Assembly (NCBI GenBank): GCA_016787785.1
Contig: JAEUTO010000014.1
Span: 186,001 to 250,000 of the forward strand
Reading direction: 5' to 3'
From: Bacteroidia bacterium
Lineage (GTDB): Bacteria; Bacteroidota; Bacteroidia; B-17B0; Aurantibacillaceae
DNA: 64,000 nt
Shown here: positions 7,140-16,028 of the stretch, piece after piece
Numbering within the stretch: position 1 is the first letter of the stretch
Layout of the letters: every line of letters starts with the position of its first letter
Translations under genes and position numbers: made by a program
The notes under the pieces: generated by a model
The model's database searches: none
What the model was told of the DNA's origin: nothing
The model's input: only the letters and a program-made list of their open reading frames with translations

Positions 7140-9260
7140 ATGAAAAAACAATTATCTAAAATTGCACTCGGTATCGCTCTTCTTTCTGCGGTAACTGGTT
7201 TTTCACAAGAAGGCAAAATTCAGCCATGTAATACTTTTGCAGCAATGGAAGAGTATTTTGTTTCTAATCCCGAAGCAAGAAAGAGTTATGAAGCTCAACA
7301 GGAACAACTTCAGAAATTAGTTGTTGCACAAAGTGCAAATAAATCATCTGCTGCTTTTCAATATACCATCCCGGTAGTATTTCATATTTTACATTTGGGT
7401 GGTTCTGAAAATGTTTCTGATGCAACTTGTATAAACGCTATTAATCAAATGAATTTGGATTATGCTGCTGCAGGCCCCGATGTTAATACTGTTGCCGCTC
7501 CATTCCAGTCATTATACATTAACTCGGATATCAAATTTATGTTAGCGCATAAAGATCCGGCTGGTAACTGTACCTCTGGTATCGAGCATATTTATGATGC
7601 AAGAACTAACTGGTCTCAGTCTAATGTTGGAACAAATTATGCTGGTTTAACATGGGATCCGACAAAATACTTGAACATTTTTGTGGTAAAACAAATTATA
7701 CCAACCGGTACTGTTACAGGCGGGGGTATCATTGTAGGTTACACATACAAACCTGGAACCTGGGGTTCTGGTGCTTTACAGGATGCGATCACTTATAACT
7801 ATCAGTTCCTAACTGGTATGACCAACATTCGTTCATTAAGCCACGAGGCAGGTCACTGGTTAAACTTAACACATACTTTTGGTAATACAAATAACCCGGG
7901 CGTTGTTTGCGGCGATGATGGCGTTTCTGATACACCATGGACAAAAGGAAATTTTAGCGCTTGCCCTTCCAGCTTAACCGGCAACACCTGTTCGGGTGGA
8001 CCGGGATCCAATGTGGAAAATATAATGGACTATTCATCTTGTCCGAAAAACTTTACGCAAGGTCAAACCGCGGTAATGCGTGCTGCCTTAGCGTCGGGTG
8101 TTAGCGGAAGAAATAACTTAAGCACTGGCGCTAACTTAATTGCTACTGATGTTGATGGTGCAGGTATTTGTGCGCCAATTGCAAATTATATTTCTACTAC
8201 TGGTTATACAGTTTGTTCAGGCGGCTCTTTAACAATGAAAGATCTGTCATATAACGGTGTTATTACAACTTACGCCTGGAGTGCTGATAATGGTGCTGTT
8301 ATCGCTAGTCCTGCAGCTTCATTAACTTCAATCACATTCCCAACACAAGGGGTTACAACAATTACATTAAATGTTAGTAACGGACAAGGTAATAGCTCTA
8401 AAGTACGCACAGTAACTGTGTTAAACGGAACGCCATTTATTACCGGTAACTACTACGAAAGTTTTGAAAACCCGGGTGTGCCAATTAATTGGTCGGTAAT
8501 TAATACACAAGGTATTGGCTGGGATCAAACAAATATAGCTGCTAAAGACGGATCTGGTTCATATTTTCTTGATGGAACACAAAGTCAGTTTGGGCAAGTG
8601 GATATATTAGTGATGCCTATTATGGATGTTGTTAATAATCCAAGTAACCTTCTAACTTTCTCTTATGCTTATGCAAGACAAACTTCAACGCATAACGATA
8701 AATTGGTATTACAAGGTTCACTTGATTGTGGTGGAACATGGATAGACGTTGTGAATTTATCTGCTGCTACAATGGCTTCGGGTTCTGGTGGAGTTACTAG
8801 TACGCCATATGCTCCTTCATCGGCATCTGAGTGGAAAGATGTAGATGTTACAACTTATCCATATTGGTTTAACTTTGCTAATTCACCAAGCGCTTTATTC
8901 CGTTTTGTGTTTACTGAAGATGCAACTAACGGAATGGGTAACCGTTTGTTCTTAGACGCGTTAAATTTTCAAAATCCAAATGGTTTAAATGAGTTAACCA
9001 AGAGTTATAACTTAAACATTTTCCCAAATCCATCAAATGGTGAGATCACTGTTAAATTTAATTTAAATGATGCTTCAACTGTTAAAGTAAACGTTGTTGA
9101 CGTTCTAGGGAAAAATGTTTTACCTGTTTCTACTCATAATTTTGGTTCAGGAGAACAAGCTATCTCAATTAATAAAGGAAGCACGCTTGCAAAAGGTATT
9201 TACTTTGTAAATCTTAACGTAAATGGCGCTAAACTTTCTAAAAAATTAGTGATCAACTAA
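7140..9260 (+). CDS. Secreted M43-like zinc metalloprotease with PKD domain and T9SS sorting tail
   Basis: Predicted extracellular pappalysin-family (M43) protease. Signal peptide 1-22. The zinc motif HEAGHWLNLTH is at 235-245, and a Met-turn NIMDYS lies near 295. The usual HExxHxxGxxH glycine is Asn here. A PKD-like domain follows at about 350-430 (TYAWSADNG, TVTVLNG), then a jelly-roll-like region (MAM/CUB-like, about 440-615). The type IX secretion tail is at about 630-706 (NIFPNPSNGEITV ... KKLVIN). The tail implies passage through the T9SS pore with cleavage or anchoring at the surface. A strong terminator follows the gene. Confidence 0.88.
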   Translation: MKKQLSKIALGIALLSAVTGFSQEGKIQPCNTFAAMEEYFVSNPEARKSYEAQQEQLQKLVVAQSANKSSAAFQYTIPVVFHILHLGGSENVSDATCINAINQMNLDYAAAGPDVNTVAAPFQSLYINSDIKFMLAHKDPAGNCTSGIEHIYDARTNWSQSNVGTNYAGLTWDPTKYLNIFVVKQIIPTGTVTGGGIIVGYTYKPGTWGSGALQDAITYNYQFLTGMTNIRSLSHEAGHWLNLTHTFGNTNNPGVVCGDDGVSDTPWTKGNFSACPSSLTGNTCSGGPGSNVENIMDYSSCPKNFTQGQTAVMRAALASGVSGRNNLSTGANLIATDVDGAGICAPIANYISTTGYTVCSGGSLTMKDLSYNGVITTYAWSADNGAVIASPAASLTSITFPTQGVTTITLNVSNGQGNSSKVRTVTVLNGTPFITGNYYESFENPGVPINWSVINTQGIGWDQTNIAAKDGSGSYFLDGTQSQFGQVDILVMPIMDVVNNPSNLLTFSYAYARQTSTHNDKLVLQGSLDCGGTWIDVVNLSAATMASGSGGVTSTPYAPSSASEWKDVDVTTYPYWFNFANSPSALFRFVFTEDATNGMGNRLFLDALNFQNPNGLNELTKSYNLNIFPNPSNGEITVKFNLNDASTVKVNVVDVLGKNVLPVSTHNFGSGEQAISINKGSTLAKGIYFVNLNVNGAKLSKKLVIN

Positions 9261-9281
9261 TCTATATTTTTTTTACAAAGG

Positions 9282-9319
9282 ATCCCCGTTCAGCTTTATG
9301 CCGGACGGGATTTTTTTTT
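9282..9319 (+). terminator. Intrinsic terminator after the M43 protease gene
   Basis: ATCCC-CGT pairs with ACGGGAT across a short loop and is followed by nine T residues (9311-9319). The position, 21 bp after the stop codon, fits Rho-independent termination. Confidence 0.8.
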
Positions 9320-9330
9320 AGTTTTACATT

Positions 9331-11367
9331 GTGGTAAGGGTGTTTACAAATATTCCTTTTTTCAGAATACTTATTCCTTTTGTTCTTGGCATTGTTTTTA
9401 GTTTACAATTTTATCCTCAACCACTAAATTTTTCGTTTTTAATTATTCCAATTGGCGCAGCATTTGCGTTTCGTTATTTTAAAACTCAGTCCATTTTTTT
9501 AAAGCGCGCTTTTCTAATTTGTATTGATGTTTTCTTATTTATGCTGGCCATCAATTTGGTTCATCATGCAGATACCATACGGCAAAAGAATTATTATGGT
9601 AACTATATCCAAACAGATTCTGCCTCTTATCTTTTAGCTACAATAAACGAATTGCCTGTTCATAACGAGAAGTTCATTAAATGCCGCTTAGAGGTAAACG
9701 AGGTTAAAACAGATTCTGGATATATAAAAACAGAAGGTACCATTTTTGGTTATTTTAAACGATCGCCTTCTGATCAAAAATTAAAGGCAGGCGCTACTTT
9801 TATCATAAAAACAAAACTTTTGGCTGTTAACGGTCCGCAAAACCCTTATGAATTCAATTATCAAAACTATTTGTACAACAAACATATTTATCACACCGCT
9901 TTTATTGATAAGGATGCTTATCAGGTCATAGATATCCCTCTTCAGTTAAATCCCGTTTGGTATTTTGGCTTAAAACTAAAAGATCACATTCTTCAGCAAT
10001 TAAAAAATAGTGCGTTAAATGCAGATGCCTATGGGATCTGTGCAGCTCTGTTAACGGGATATGACGATGAAATTGACAAGCAGGTGGTAGAATCTTTCTC
10101 GCATTCCGGTACGCTCCATGTGCTGTCTGTTTCCGGTTTACACACGGGTTTGATCTATTTGGTCTTAAGTTTTTTATTTGATCTTATTGATAAAAAGAAA
10201 AAATACAAGATCCTTAAGTTTTCTTTGATCACTATTTTATTATGGGCCTTTGCGCTCGTTACAGGCTTTTCAGCGCCGGTGTTACGAGCAGTAATAATGT
10301 TTAATTTACTGGGCTTTGGCAAGATATTTTTTCGCAGCAGTCATCATAATCAGGTTAATATCCTTTTAGTTTCTGCATTTATTTTATTGTGCTTCGATCC
10401 TTTTTTTATAACAGACGTAGGTTTCTTATTAAGTTATTTTGCAGTATTTGGTTTGTTATATTTTCAACCAAAATTAGAAGCCAACTGGCAACCCGAAAAT
10501 TATTTTCTAAAAAAATTCTGGCAGGGCACAACGGTGTCTTTCGCTGCTACTATTGCTACGCTACCATTAACTTTATTCTTTTTCAAACAGTTCCCGCTGT
10601 GGTTCTTTATTTGTAATATACTTGTTGTGCCGGCAAGTTTTGTGATCTTATTGCTGGCTGCTTTGGTCGTAGTTAAGATGGGTTTTGTTGCTGTGTTTAT
10701 TAATTACCTTGTTAAAGGCCTCATTTCATTTATTACATTCTTTAATTCAGCAGAGTATGGTTTTATCGACAACATAGATTTTAGTTTTTATGATGCCATC
10801 TTTTTGTCTTTTTTTATCATTATCGTCTCGCTTTCTATTCAAGATCGTTCGTATCGTTTATCAGTTGCCTGCCTTGTACTGCTTATCTGGTGGCAGCTCT
10901 CTACTTTATTTTTATCCTTCAATACAAAAACAGAAGATCTCTTAACAGTATACCACATAAATAAGTACTCTACCATTGGCGTAAAGAATAAACAAACAAC
11001 AACTTTTAATCAGATCGATTCTTCTGATTTTATATACCATGTTAAACCGCATATTACTTCGTTCAACAACACAAGGCTTAGTATAAAGGAGTTTAATTTT
11101 GTGAAAAAGGGAGACCAGCAGATCTTAATTCTTAATAAACCAAACCATTGGCCGGATGCAGCCTTAGCTAAGATCAGCTTATTGGTACTTGCTAATAACT
11201 ACAAGCTAAGAGACAAAGACCTTGAAAATTTCTCAGCCCTTAAAACAATAGTGGTAGATGGTTCAAATAATAATTTTTCTATTAAAAAAACAGAGGAATT
11301 ATGTCGTAAATTTGATATTGAAATAATTAAAACAAAACAGCAGGGAGCCTATACCCTAAATTTATAA
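9331..11367 (+). CDS. comEC: ComEC/Rec2-family membrane protein (DNA uptake channel homologue)
   Basis: Polytopic inner-membrane protein of the ComEC/Rec2 family, which moves single-stranded DNA into the cytoplasm during natural transformation. Order: N-terminal TM helices with DUF4131 (1-190, including the NPYEFNYQNYLYN segment), then the Competence domain with SHSGTLHVLSVSGLH and about eight further helices. A soluble C-terminal region of about 140 residues corresponds to the metallo-beta-lactamase-like domain but has no HxHxDH motif, so it is degenerate or shortened. Start codon GTG at 9331. The stop overlaps the next start (TAATG), so it is probably translationally coupled to the Smr protein. 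Confidence 0.88.
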   Translation: MVRVFTNIPFFRILIPFVLGIVFSLQFYPQPLNFSFLIIPIGAAFAFRYFKTQSIFLKRAFLICIDVFLFMLAINLVHHADTIRQKNYYGNYIQTDSASYLLATINELPVHNEKFIKCRLEVNEVKTDSGYIKTEGTIFGYFKRSPSDQKLKAGATFIIKTKLLAVNGPQNPYEFNYQNYLYNKHIYHTAFIDKDAYQVIDIPLQLNPVWYFGLKLKDHILQQLKNSALNADAYGICAALLTGYDDEIDKQVVESFSHSGTLHVLSVSGLHTGLIYLVLSFLFDLIDKKKKYKILKFSLITILLWAFALVTGFSAPVLRAVIMFNLLGFGKIFFRSSHHNQVNILLVSAFILLCFDPFFITDVGFLLSYFAVFGLLYFQPKLEANWQPENYFLKKFWQGTTVSFAATIATLPLTLFFFKQFPLWFFICNILVVPASFVILLLAALVVVKMGFVAVFINYLVKGLISFITFFNSAEYGFIDNIDFSFYDAIFLSFFIIIVSLSIQDRSYRLSVACLVLLIWWQLSTLFLSFNTKTEDLLTVYHINKYSTIGVKNKQTTTFNQIDSSDFIYHVKPHITSFNNTRLSIKEFNFVKKGDQQILILNKPNHWPDAALAKISLLVLANNYKLRDKDLENFSALKTIVVDGSNNNFSIKKTEELCRKFDIEIIKTKQQGAYTLNL

Positions 11368-12359
11368 TGAAACTCAGAATTGGCGATAAGGTTAGATTTT
11401 TGAATGAGACCGGTGAGGGTGTTGTTTCTCGTATAAAAGACAAACTATCCGTGTTTGTAGAGATGCAGGATGGTTTTGAGATCCCTTATTTAGCCTCTCA
11501 GTTAGTACCCATTCATACTGAACTGATCATTGATAAAGACGCAGACAATATTGAATTGAACCCCGAAGCGCATATAAATGACGCTGTTTATCTGATTATT
11601 GAACCTGATCATGAATTACCAACTTTAATTAATGATTATAAGATCTATTTATTCAACTCCTCTTCATACAATGTGTTATTCTCTTATTCTATAAAAGACG
11701 AAGAGTATTTTCAAACGCTTAAACACGGCGAGTTGGGCGCGTACCAAAAGATCTTATTAAAGCAGGTAAAGATCCAGTTCTTTAAAGAGTATAGCTACCA
11801 TAAAATAGAGTGTTTGTTTTACAAGAACACACATTTTAAAACACAAATGCCTATTGTAGAAATAGTCAATATCAGTCCGAAAACCCTTGCTGAATCTAAG
11901 GTCATTAAGCATGATGAATTTAAATTTCCTGTTTATGGCTTTTTATTAAAGGAAGAATTTGTTATGCAAACCAATGTAGAGCAGGAGCTAAGCCTGATAG
12001 ATATTGCCAAATTAAAAAGTATTAAAGAGTTTAATTCGCGCGCAAAGACCTCTAAATCAAATAAAGAATATCTTAAATCCCTTGAAAAAGAAGTTGATCT
12101 TCATATTACAGAATTAATTGAAAATCCCGAAGGTTTAAGTAATTTTGAGATGCTAAACATACAATTAGAAAGATTTGACAGCGAACTAGACAACGCCATT
12201 TTAAAGAATATGAAAAAAATAGTTTTTATTCATGGCGTTGGCAATGGCAGATTAAAACAGGAAATAATTGAACGCTTAAAAAAAACAAAAGGAGTAACCT
12301 ACCAGGACGGATCTTATAAAGACTATGGCTTTGGTGCGACACAAGTAAATATTTTATAA
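11367..12359 (+). CDS. DUF2027 and Smr domain protein
   Basis: 330 residues. The N-terminal DUF2027 region (about 1-60, RIGDKVRFLNETGEGVV) is followed by a beta-rich middle (60-220), a charged helical linker, and a C-terminal Smr domain (about 245-330). The Smr part has EVDLHI (LDxH-like) and IHGVGNGRLK (HGxG), the residues linked to nicking or RNA cleavage in MutS2/Smr proteins. This architecture is common in Bacteroidota, and its function is not established. It overlaps comEC by one base. Confidence 0.87.
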   Translation: MKLRIGDKVRFLNETGEGVVSRIKDKLSVFVEMQDGFEIPYLASQLVPIHTELIIDKDADNIELNPEAHINDAVYLIIEPDHELPTLINDYKIYLFNSSSYNVLFSYSIKDEEYFQTLKHGELGAYQKILLKQVKIQFFKEYSYHKIECLFYKNTHFKTQMPIVEIVNISPKTLAESKVIKHDEFKFPVYGFLLKEEFVMQTNVEQELSLIDIAKLKSIKEFNSRAKTSKSNKEYLKSLEKEVDLHITELIENPEGLSNFEMLNIQLERFDSELDNAILKNMKKIVFIHGVGNGRLKQEIIERLKKTKGVTYQDGSYKDYGFGATQVNIL

Positions 12360-12391
12360 TCATTTTTAATTTAAAATCTATAATTTCATAT

Positions 12392-13603
12392 ATGATCCCA
12401 TTTTCACCACCCCGCATCGACGATAAAATTTGTAACGAGGTTGTTGCCGTTTTAAAAAGCGGTTGGATAACTACAGGCCCACGCACAAAATTATTCGAAA
12501 AAAAGATAACAGAATACTGTGGTAATAAAAGCACCTTATGCTTAAACTCAGCAACCGCCGGCCTTGAGATCATGCTACGCTGGTTTGGGGTTAAAGAAGG
12601 TGATGAAGTTATTTTACCGGCTTATACTTATTCTGCTACAGCTAATGTGATCATTCACGTTGGGGCAAGACCCGTTTTTGTTGACGTAAATGCAAACGAC
12701 TTTAATATTTCGGTTGCAAATATTGAAAAAGCCATTACCTCCAAAACAAAAGTTATTATGCCGGTAGATTTTGCGGGCTGGCCTTGTGATTATAACGAAA
12801 TGAATGAGCTTGTGATAAAACACAAAGGTAAATTTGTTGCCGGTGATAACGTGAACCAAAAAAAATTAGGAAGAATATTGATCTTGAGTGATTCTGCCCA
12901 TTCTTATGGCGCCACTTACAACGGTAAAAAAACAGGTTCGCTTACAGATGTAAGTGTTTTTTCTTTTCACGCAGTAAAGAACTTAACAACCGCTGAAGGT
13001 GGCGCCGTTGCTTTAAATTTACCAGCACCATTTGATAATGAAGCAGAGTACAAAAAATTATGTGTTTCTACTTTACATGGACAGAATAAAGATGCGCTTG
13101 CAAAAACACAAAAAGGCAACTGGCGTTACGATATAGTTGAAGCTGGTTATAAATGTAACATGACAGATATTTGCGCGGCTATTGGTCTTATTGAACTGGA
13201 GCGTTATGATAACGACACATTGATAAAACGCAAACACATTGTAGACTCTTACAATAGTTTACTTAAAAATGATGCGCGTTTAGAACTTCCGGTTTTTGAA
13301 ACTGATACTAAAACAAGTTGTTATCACATTTATCCGTTAAGAATAAAAAATGCTACCGAAGCGCAGCGTGATGCTATTATGCAGCATATTTTTGATGCGG
13401 ATGTGAGTGTGAACGTACATTTTTTACCTGTGCCGGGTATGAGCTTTTACAAAGGTCTTGGTTATAATGTAAATGATTACAAAACAACGGTAGATATCTC
13501 GAGCCGCGAAATTTCTTTGCCCATATTTTATGACCTTACTGACGAACAAATTAAAACAGTTGTAAACGCTGTTATTAATGGCCTGAATAAAGTACTTATA
13601 TAA
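12392..13603 (+). CDS. DegT/DnrJ/EryC1/StrS-type sugar aminotransferase
   Basis: PLP-dependent aminotransferase acting on a nucleotide-linked keto sugar. The catalytic Lys196 lies in FSFHAVKNLTTAEGG. SDSAHSYGA upstream supplies the PLP-binding Asp/His, and PAYTYSATAN is the usual N-terminal substrate region. The 403-residue length is typical. Its stop overlaps the start of the phosphoglycosyl transferase gene (TAATG), so the two probably build and load an amino sugar onto a lipid carrier, as in PglE/PglC-type glycan pathways. The exact sugar cannot be read from the sequence. Confidence 0.92.
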   Translation: MIPFSPPRIDDKICNEVVAVLKSGWITTGPRTKLFEKKITEYCGNKSTLCLNSATAGLEIMLRWFGVKEGDEVILPAYTYSATANVIIHVGARPVFVDVNANDFNISVANIEKAITSKTKVIMPVDFAGWPCDYNEMNELVIKHKGKFVAGDNVNQKKLGRILILSDSAHSYGATYNGKKTGSLTDVSVFSFHAVKNLTTAEGGAVALNLPAPFDNEAEYKKLCVSTLHGQNKDALAKTQKGNWRYDIVEAGYKCNMTDICAAIGLIELERYDNDTLIKRKHIVDSYNSLLKNDARLELPVFETDTKTSCYHIYPLRIKNATEAQRDAIMQHIFDADVSVNVHFLPVPGMSFYKGLGYNVNDYKTTVDISSREISLPIFYDLTDEQIKTVVNAVINGLNKVLI

Positions 13604-14250
13604 TGGAAGAACTAGTAGCAGAGGCCGCAGGATTTGCTATTGAAGCTATGATACAGTCAAAACCAAAACGCATATTTGATGTTTTTCTTTCCTTAATTGG
13701 TTTAATCATTCTTTTTCCTTTTTTTTTAATTATTGCTTTGTTAATTGTTATCAGTAGTGGCTTGCCAGTATTTTATACTCAGCAACGGGTAGGGCGGGGC
13801 AACGAAGATTTTGGCCTGTTCAAATTTCGTACGATGAAAAAAAATGCTGAGAAAGCTGGCCTTTTAACGGTTGGCGGCCGCGACCCGCGTATTACAACCA
13901 TTGGTTATTATTTACGTAAATATAAATTGGACGAGTTACCACAGCTCTTAAATGTGTTTGTTGGTGATATGAGTTTGGTTGGCCCGCGCCCGGAAGTGCG
14001 CAAGTATGTTGATCTTTATAATGCAGAACAAAAAAAAGTGTTACTTGTTAAACCCGGTATCACCGATCTGGCATCGTTAGAATATTTTAGCGAGAACGAA
14101 TTACTGGCTAAGTCTGCAAACCCTGAGGAAACTTACATTAAAGAAATAATGCCTGCCAAACTGGAACTCAATAAAAAATACATCTCACAAATGAGTTTGG
14201 GCAACGATATTAAAATTATTTTTAGAACGTTGAAAAAGATAGTTTCCTGA
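13603..14250 (+). CDS. Initiating sugar transferase (monotopic phosphoglycosyl transferase)
   Basis: Transfers a sugar-1-phosphate to undecaprenyl phosphate to start glycan assembly at the inner membrane. A re-entrant hydrophobic helix (about residues 28-52) is followed by [18 protein letters not shown], the catalytic Asp-Glu pair in [12 protein letters not shown], and [11 protein letters not shown]. It is the small PglC-like form (215 residues) without the N-terminal CoA-binding domain of WbaP. It is coupled to the upstream aminotransferase by a one-base overlap. The last gene before the cassette-like array. Confidence 0.93.
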   Translation: MEELVAEAAGFAIEAMIQSKPKRIFDVFLSLIGLIILFPFFLIIALLIVISSGLPVFYTQQRVGRGNEDFGLFKFRTMKKNAEKAGLLTVGGRDPRITTIGYYLRKYKLDELPQLLNVFVGDMSLVGPRPEVRKYVDLYNAEQKKVLLVKPGITDLASLEYFSENELLAKSANPEETYIKEIMPAKLELNKKYISQMSLGNDIKIIFRTLKKIVS

Positions 14251-14258
14251 AATTATTT

Positions 14259-14530
14259 ATCTAACGTTTGGCGGCCTTGCGCTTGCGGTTTATGAAACTT
14301 TGTCTGCCGACCTGTCCCGAGCTTGCTTCGGGAAACGTTAATTTAAAGATGTGTGTTTCTTAGCCTTTTGCAAAATGCAAATTATTTTCGTGCGGTCCCT
14401 GAGCCTGTCGAAGGTAAGCCACCTTAAATTTGCAAAAGCCTTGCAAGCCTTTGCTGAGCCTTTCGACTTCGCTCAAGATAAACTTTAGTCGAAGCATCCG
14501 CCCGCATTGCGCCATGGCTTGCTGTTAGCG
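14259..14530 (-). repeat. attC-like recombination site 1 (long)
   Basis: Read on the minus strand, the site opens with CGCTAAC (14524-14530), 8 bp after the stop of the 133-aa gene, and closes with GTTAGAT (14259-14265), which matches the attC R' core GTTRRRY exactly. Inner arms pair imperfectly: GGCGGCCTTGCGCTTGCGG near the left end against CGCATTGCGCCATGGC near the right. The interior has TTTGCAAA arms (about 14364-14382 and 14426-14440) that also occur in site 2, as does a TGTCTGCCGA segment. It is 272 bp, far longer than classic attC sites, because REP-like hairpins are included. Confidence 0.5.
14316..14332. repeat. REP-like hairpin within attC-like site 1
   Basis: CCCGAGCTTGCTTCGGG forms a near-perfect stem. 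It lies in the part of site 1 that has no counterpart in site 2, as do the GAGCCTGTCGAAGG and GAGCCTTTCGACTTCGCTCA segments at 14401-14475. Confidence 0.6.
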
Positions 14531-14538
14531 GCTGCCGT

Positions 14539-14940
14539 TTAGTTGTCAATGTGAGCCATTACTTTTACAACTTTACCGTAGTCCAAATGTATGATTCGTA
14601 AATGAAATGTGCCGCCAGATGGGTGGTCTGTATATTTTAAACCAATGCAATGCCCTTGTTCAAATGTTTTTTTGTCGAAGAGACTGTCATACGAAAATAT
14701 TTTTAATGGCTCACCTAATAGATCCTTAACTTGCTTTTCTGTCATACCATTTTTTATCTTAGTGAAATTGCGATCTGAAAAGTCGTCTGCATATTGAGTG
14801 TCGTCACCATTTACCAAACAATACAATTCTCCGTTTAGGCCGTCAATTTGAATTCTGTGAAAATTTAAAAGGCAATGAAGTTCTGCAATAATGAAAGGAA
14901 CACAAATGATTTTAATTAAAAATTTCCAACCTTTTGTCAT
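14539..14940 (-). CDS. Small membrane-anchored protein with BamE/SmpA-like motif (cassette cargo 1)
   Basis: 133 residues, no firm family. An N-terminal hydrophobic segment (about residues 8-27) acts as an uncleaved anchor or signal. The C-terminal part has NGMTEKQVKDLLGEPLKIF, which resembles the helix-turn-helix-strand start of SmpA/OmlA/BamE-like folds (usual form GMTxxQVxxLLGxP). No lipobox Cys is present. The gene sits alone between two attC-like sites, with its stop 8 bp before site 1, as in a gene cassette. The role is unknown. Confidence 0.65.
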   Translation of the reverse strand: MTKGWKFLIKIICVPFIIAELHCLLNFHRIQIDGLNGELYCLVNGDDTQYADDFSDRNFTKIKNGMTEKQVKDLLGEPLKIFSYDSLFDKKTFEQGHCIGLKYTDHPSGGTFHLRIIHLDYGKVVKVMAHIDN

Positions 14941-15006
14941 AAATTATTTAACGATTGAACGGTCATAATATTGCGTAGAGATTTCGGATGGTCGTCATAC
15001 GGTTGC

Positions 15007-15179
15007 CGCTAACGTTTTCGCGGCTCGTTTTGTTTGGATTTGAAACAATGTCTACCGAAATATTACTAACAAAGCTAAATGTTTAATGGACATTTGCAAA
15101 GCAAAAATTAAATAATTGTCTACCGCTTTTGCAAATGCCGAAGCCGAATGCCCAAATAGAACAAGCCGTGTGTTATAAC
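15007..15179 (-). repeat. attC-like recombination site 2
   Basis: On the minus strand the site starts with GTTATAAC (15172-15179), 32 bp past the stop of the 217-aa gene, and ends with GTTAGCG (15007-15013). Just inside, ACGGCTTGTT pairs with AACGAGCCG (an L''/L' arrangement). Further inside, GCATTTGCAAAAGC pairs with GCTTTGCAAATG. Length is 173 bp. The R''-L''...L'-R' order and its place after a same-strand gene match an integron cassette. Confidence 0.55.
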
Positions 15180-15211
15180 TTGGCCGCTGTACACAGTTTG
15201 ATTAACGTAGT

Positions 15212-15865
15212 CTAAATTACTTTTTTGCCAGTCACAAATGAATACCTTGCGATTAGTTCTTCTTTTCCTCCTGCGAGAATAATTTCAACTTGGTTACTAG
15301 TGTTTAATTTAATAAGATTAGCAACAAGTGTTTCAACAGTGTCACCCAATGCTTGTAAATTTATTTTGGTAAGATTGCTTAAAGATTTATTTGCGATTAT
15401 GCCGTCCCAATTTTGTGTCGGCAAAACAATTACAGGATTAGTTGGTGAATTGTCTACGTCAAAATGATGTGTTAATCCAGGTCTTTTACCCACATTTTGT
15501 AAACTAAAGTCGTGCGCAAAAGAATTTCTCAATGCATATATCGCATCTATTTCATTGTCGTTTAGATTTGAAAAATACTTTAGAGCTTTAATGATGCCAC
15601 TTTTATTGGCATCAACAACAGGTCCATTTGTTAGTTTGAAACAACCGCCAATTTGGTCTAAAAGCGATAAGTAACCAATGGTCCCTAACCAACTTCCTAA
15701 GTGTCCGAATGAATTGGTAGAATCTTTTGCTCCTGTTTCAACGTTTCTCCCAGTCATTTTTCTAGCGTCTTTTAATGCGCCACAAAACCCTGAAAAGAAA
15801 GTGAATTGAGATGACTGAATATATGAGTTTGTCAAATGAAATGATATTGCGTCTTGGTCTGTCAT
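15212..15865 (-). CDS. Hypothetical protein with Rx4H (HEPN-like) motif (cassette cargo 2)
   Basis: 217 residues with no family I recognise. There is no signal peptide or TM helix, so it is cytosolic. A central helix carries ALRNSFAHDF, with Arg113 and His118 forming an Rx4H motif like the catalytic signature of HEPN RNases. A predicted helix precedes it (NDNEIDAIY), as in HEPN folds. The C-terminal third is Leu/Asn-rich. HEPN assignment is inference from one motif. The gene lies alone in a cassette-like unit between GTTATAAC (15907-15914) and attC-like site 2. Confidence 0.65.
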   Translation of the reverse strand: MTDQDAISFHLTNSYIQSSQFTFFSGFCGALKDARKMTGRNVETGAKDSTNSFGHLGSWLGTIGYLSLLDQIGGCFKLTNGPVVDANKSGIIKALKYFSNLNDNEIDAIYALRNSFAHDFSLQNVGKRPGLTHHFDVDNSPTNPVIVLPTQNWDGIIANKSLSNLTKINLQALGDTVETLVANLIKLNTSNQVEIILAGGKEELIARYSFVTGKKVI

Positions 15866-15906
15866 AATGTTTGTGTTTGTTTTTATTTGGTCTGTCCAGC
15901 GGCTTA

Positions 15907-15914
15907 GTTATAAC
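15907..15914 (-). repeat. Cassette-boundary core site (GTTATAAC)
   Basis: GTTATAAC, inside the palindrome AGTTATAACT, lies 41 bp upstream of the 217-aa gene and is followed on the minus strand by TAAGCCGCTGG. The same 8-mer opens attC-like site 2. It marks the outer edge of the two-cassette array. No full attC or attI partner was seen beyond it. Confidence 0.45.
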
Positions 15915-15937
15915 TACCCTATAGGAGCGATAAAATC

Positions 15938-15976
15938 ACCCCAATCTGGTAAATTTTGCAAGATTGGGGTAGTTTT
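15938..15976. terminator. Bidirectional hairpin between the cassette array and the 212-aa membrane gene
   Basis: ACCCCAATCT (15938-15947) pairs perfectly with AGATTGGGGT (15961-15970). On the plus strand six T residues follow. On the minus strand it sits about 55 bp after the stop of the 16029-16667 gene, followed by GATTTTAT. It probably ends transcription of that minus-strand gene and insulates the array. Confidence 0.65.
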
Positions 15977-16028
15977 TTCATCGTTATCTGCATATTAAAG
16001 ATAACAGTTTTTTTAATAAGGCAAAGTG

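Noticed and set aside
9331-11367. Calling ComEC a full-length three-domain enzyme
   Set aside because: The C-terminal region lacks the HxHxDH metal motif, so only the DUF4131 and channel parts are supported.
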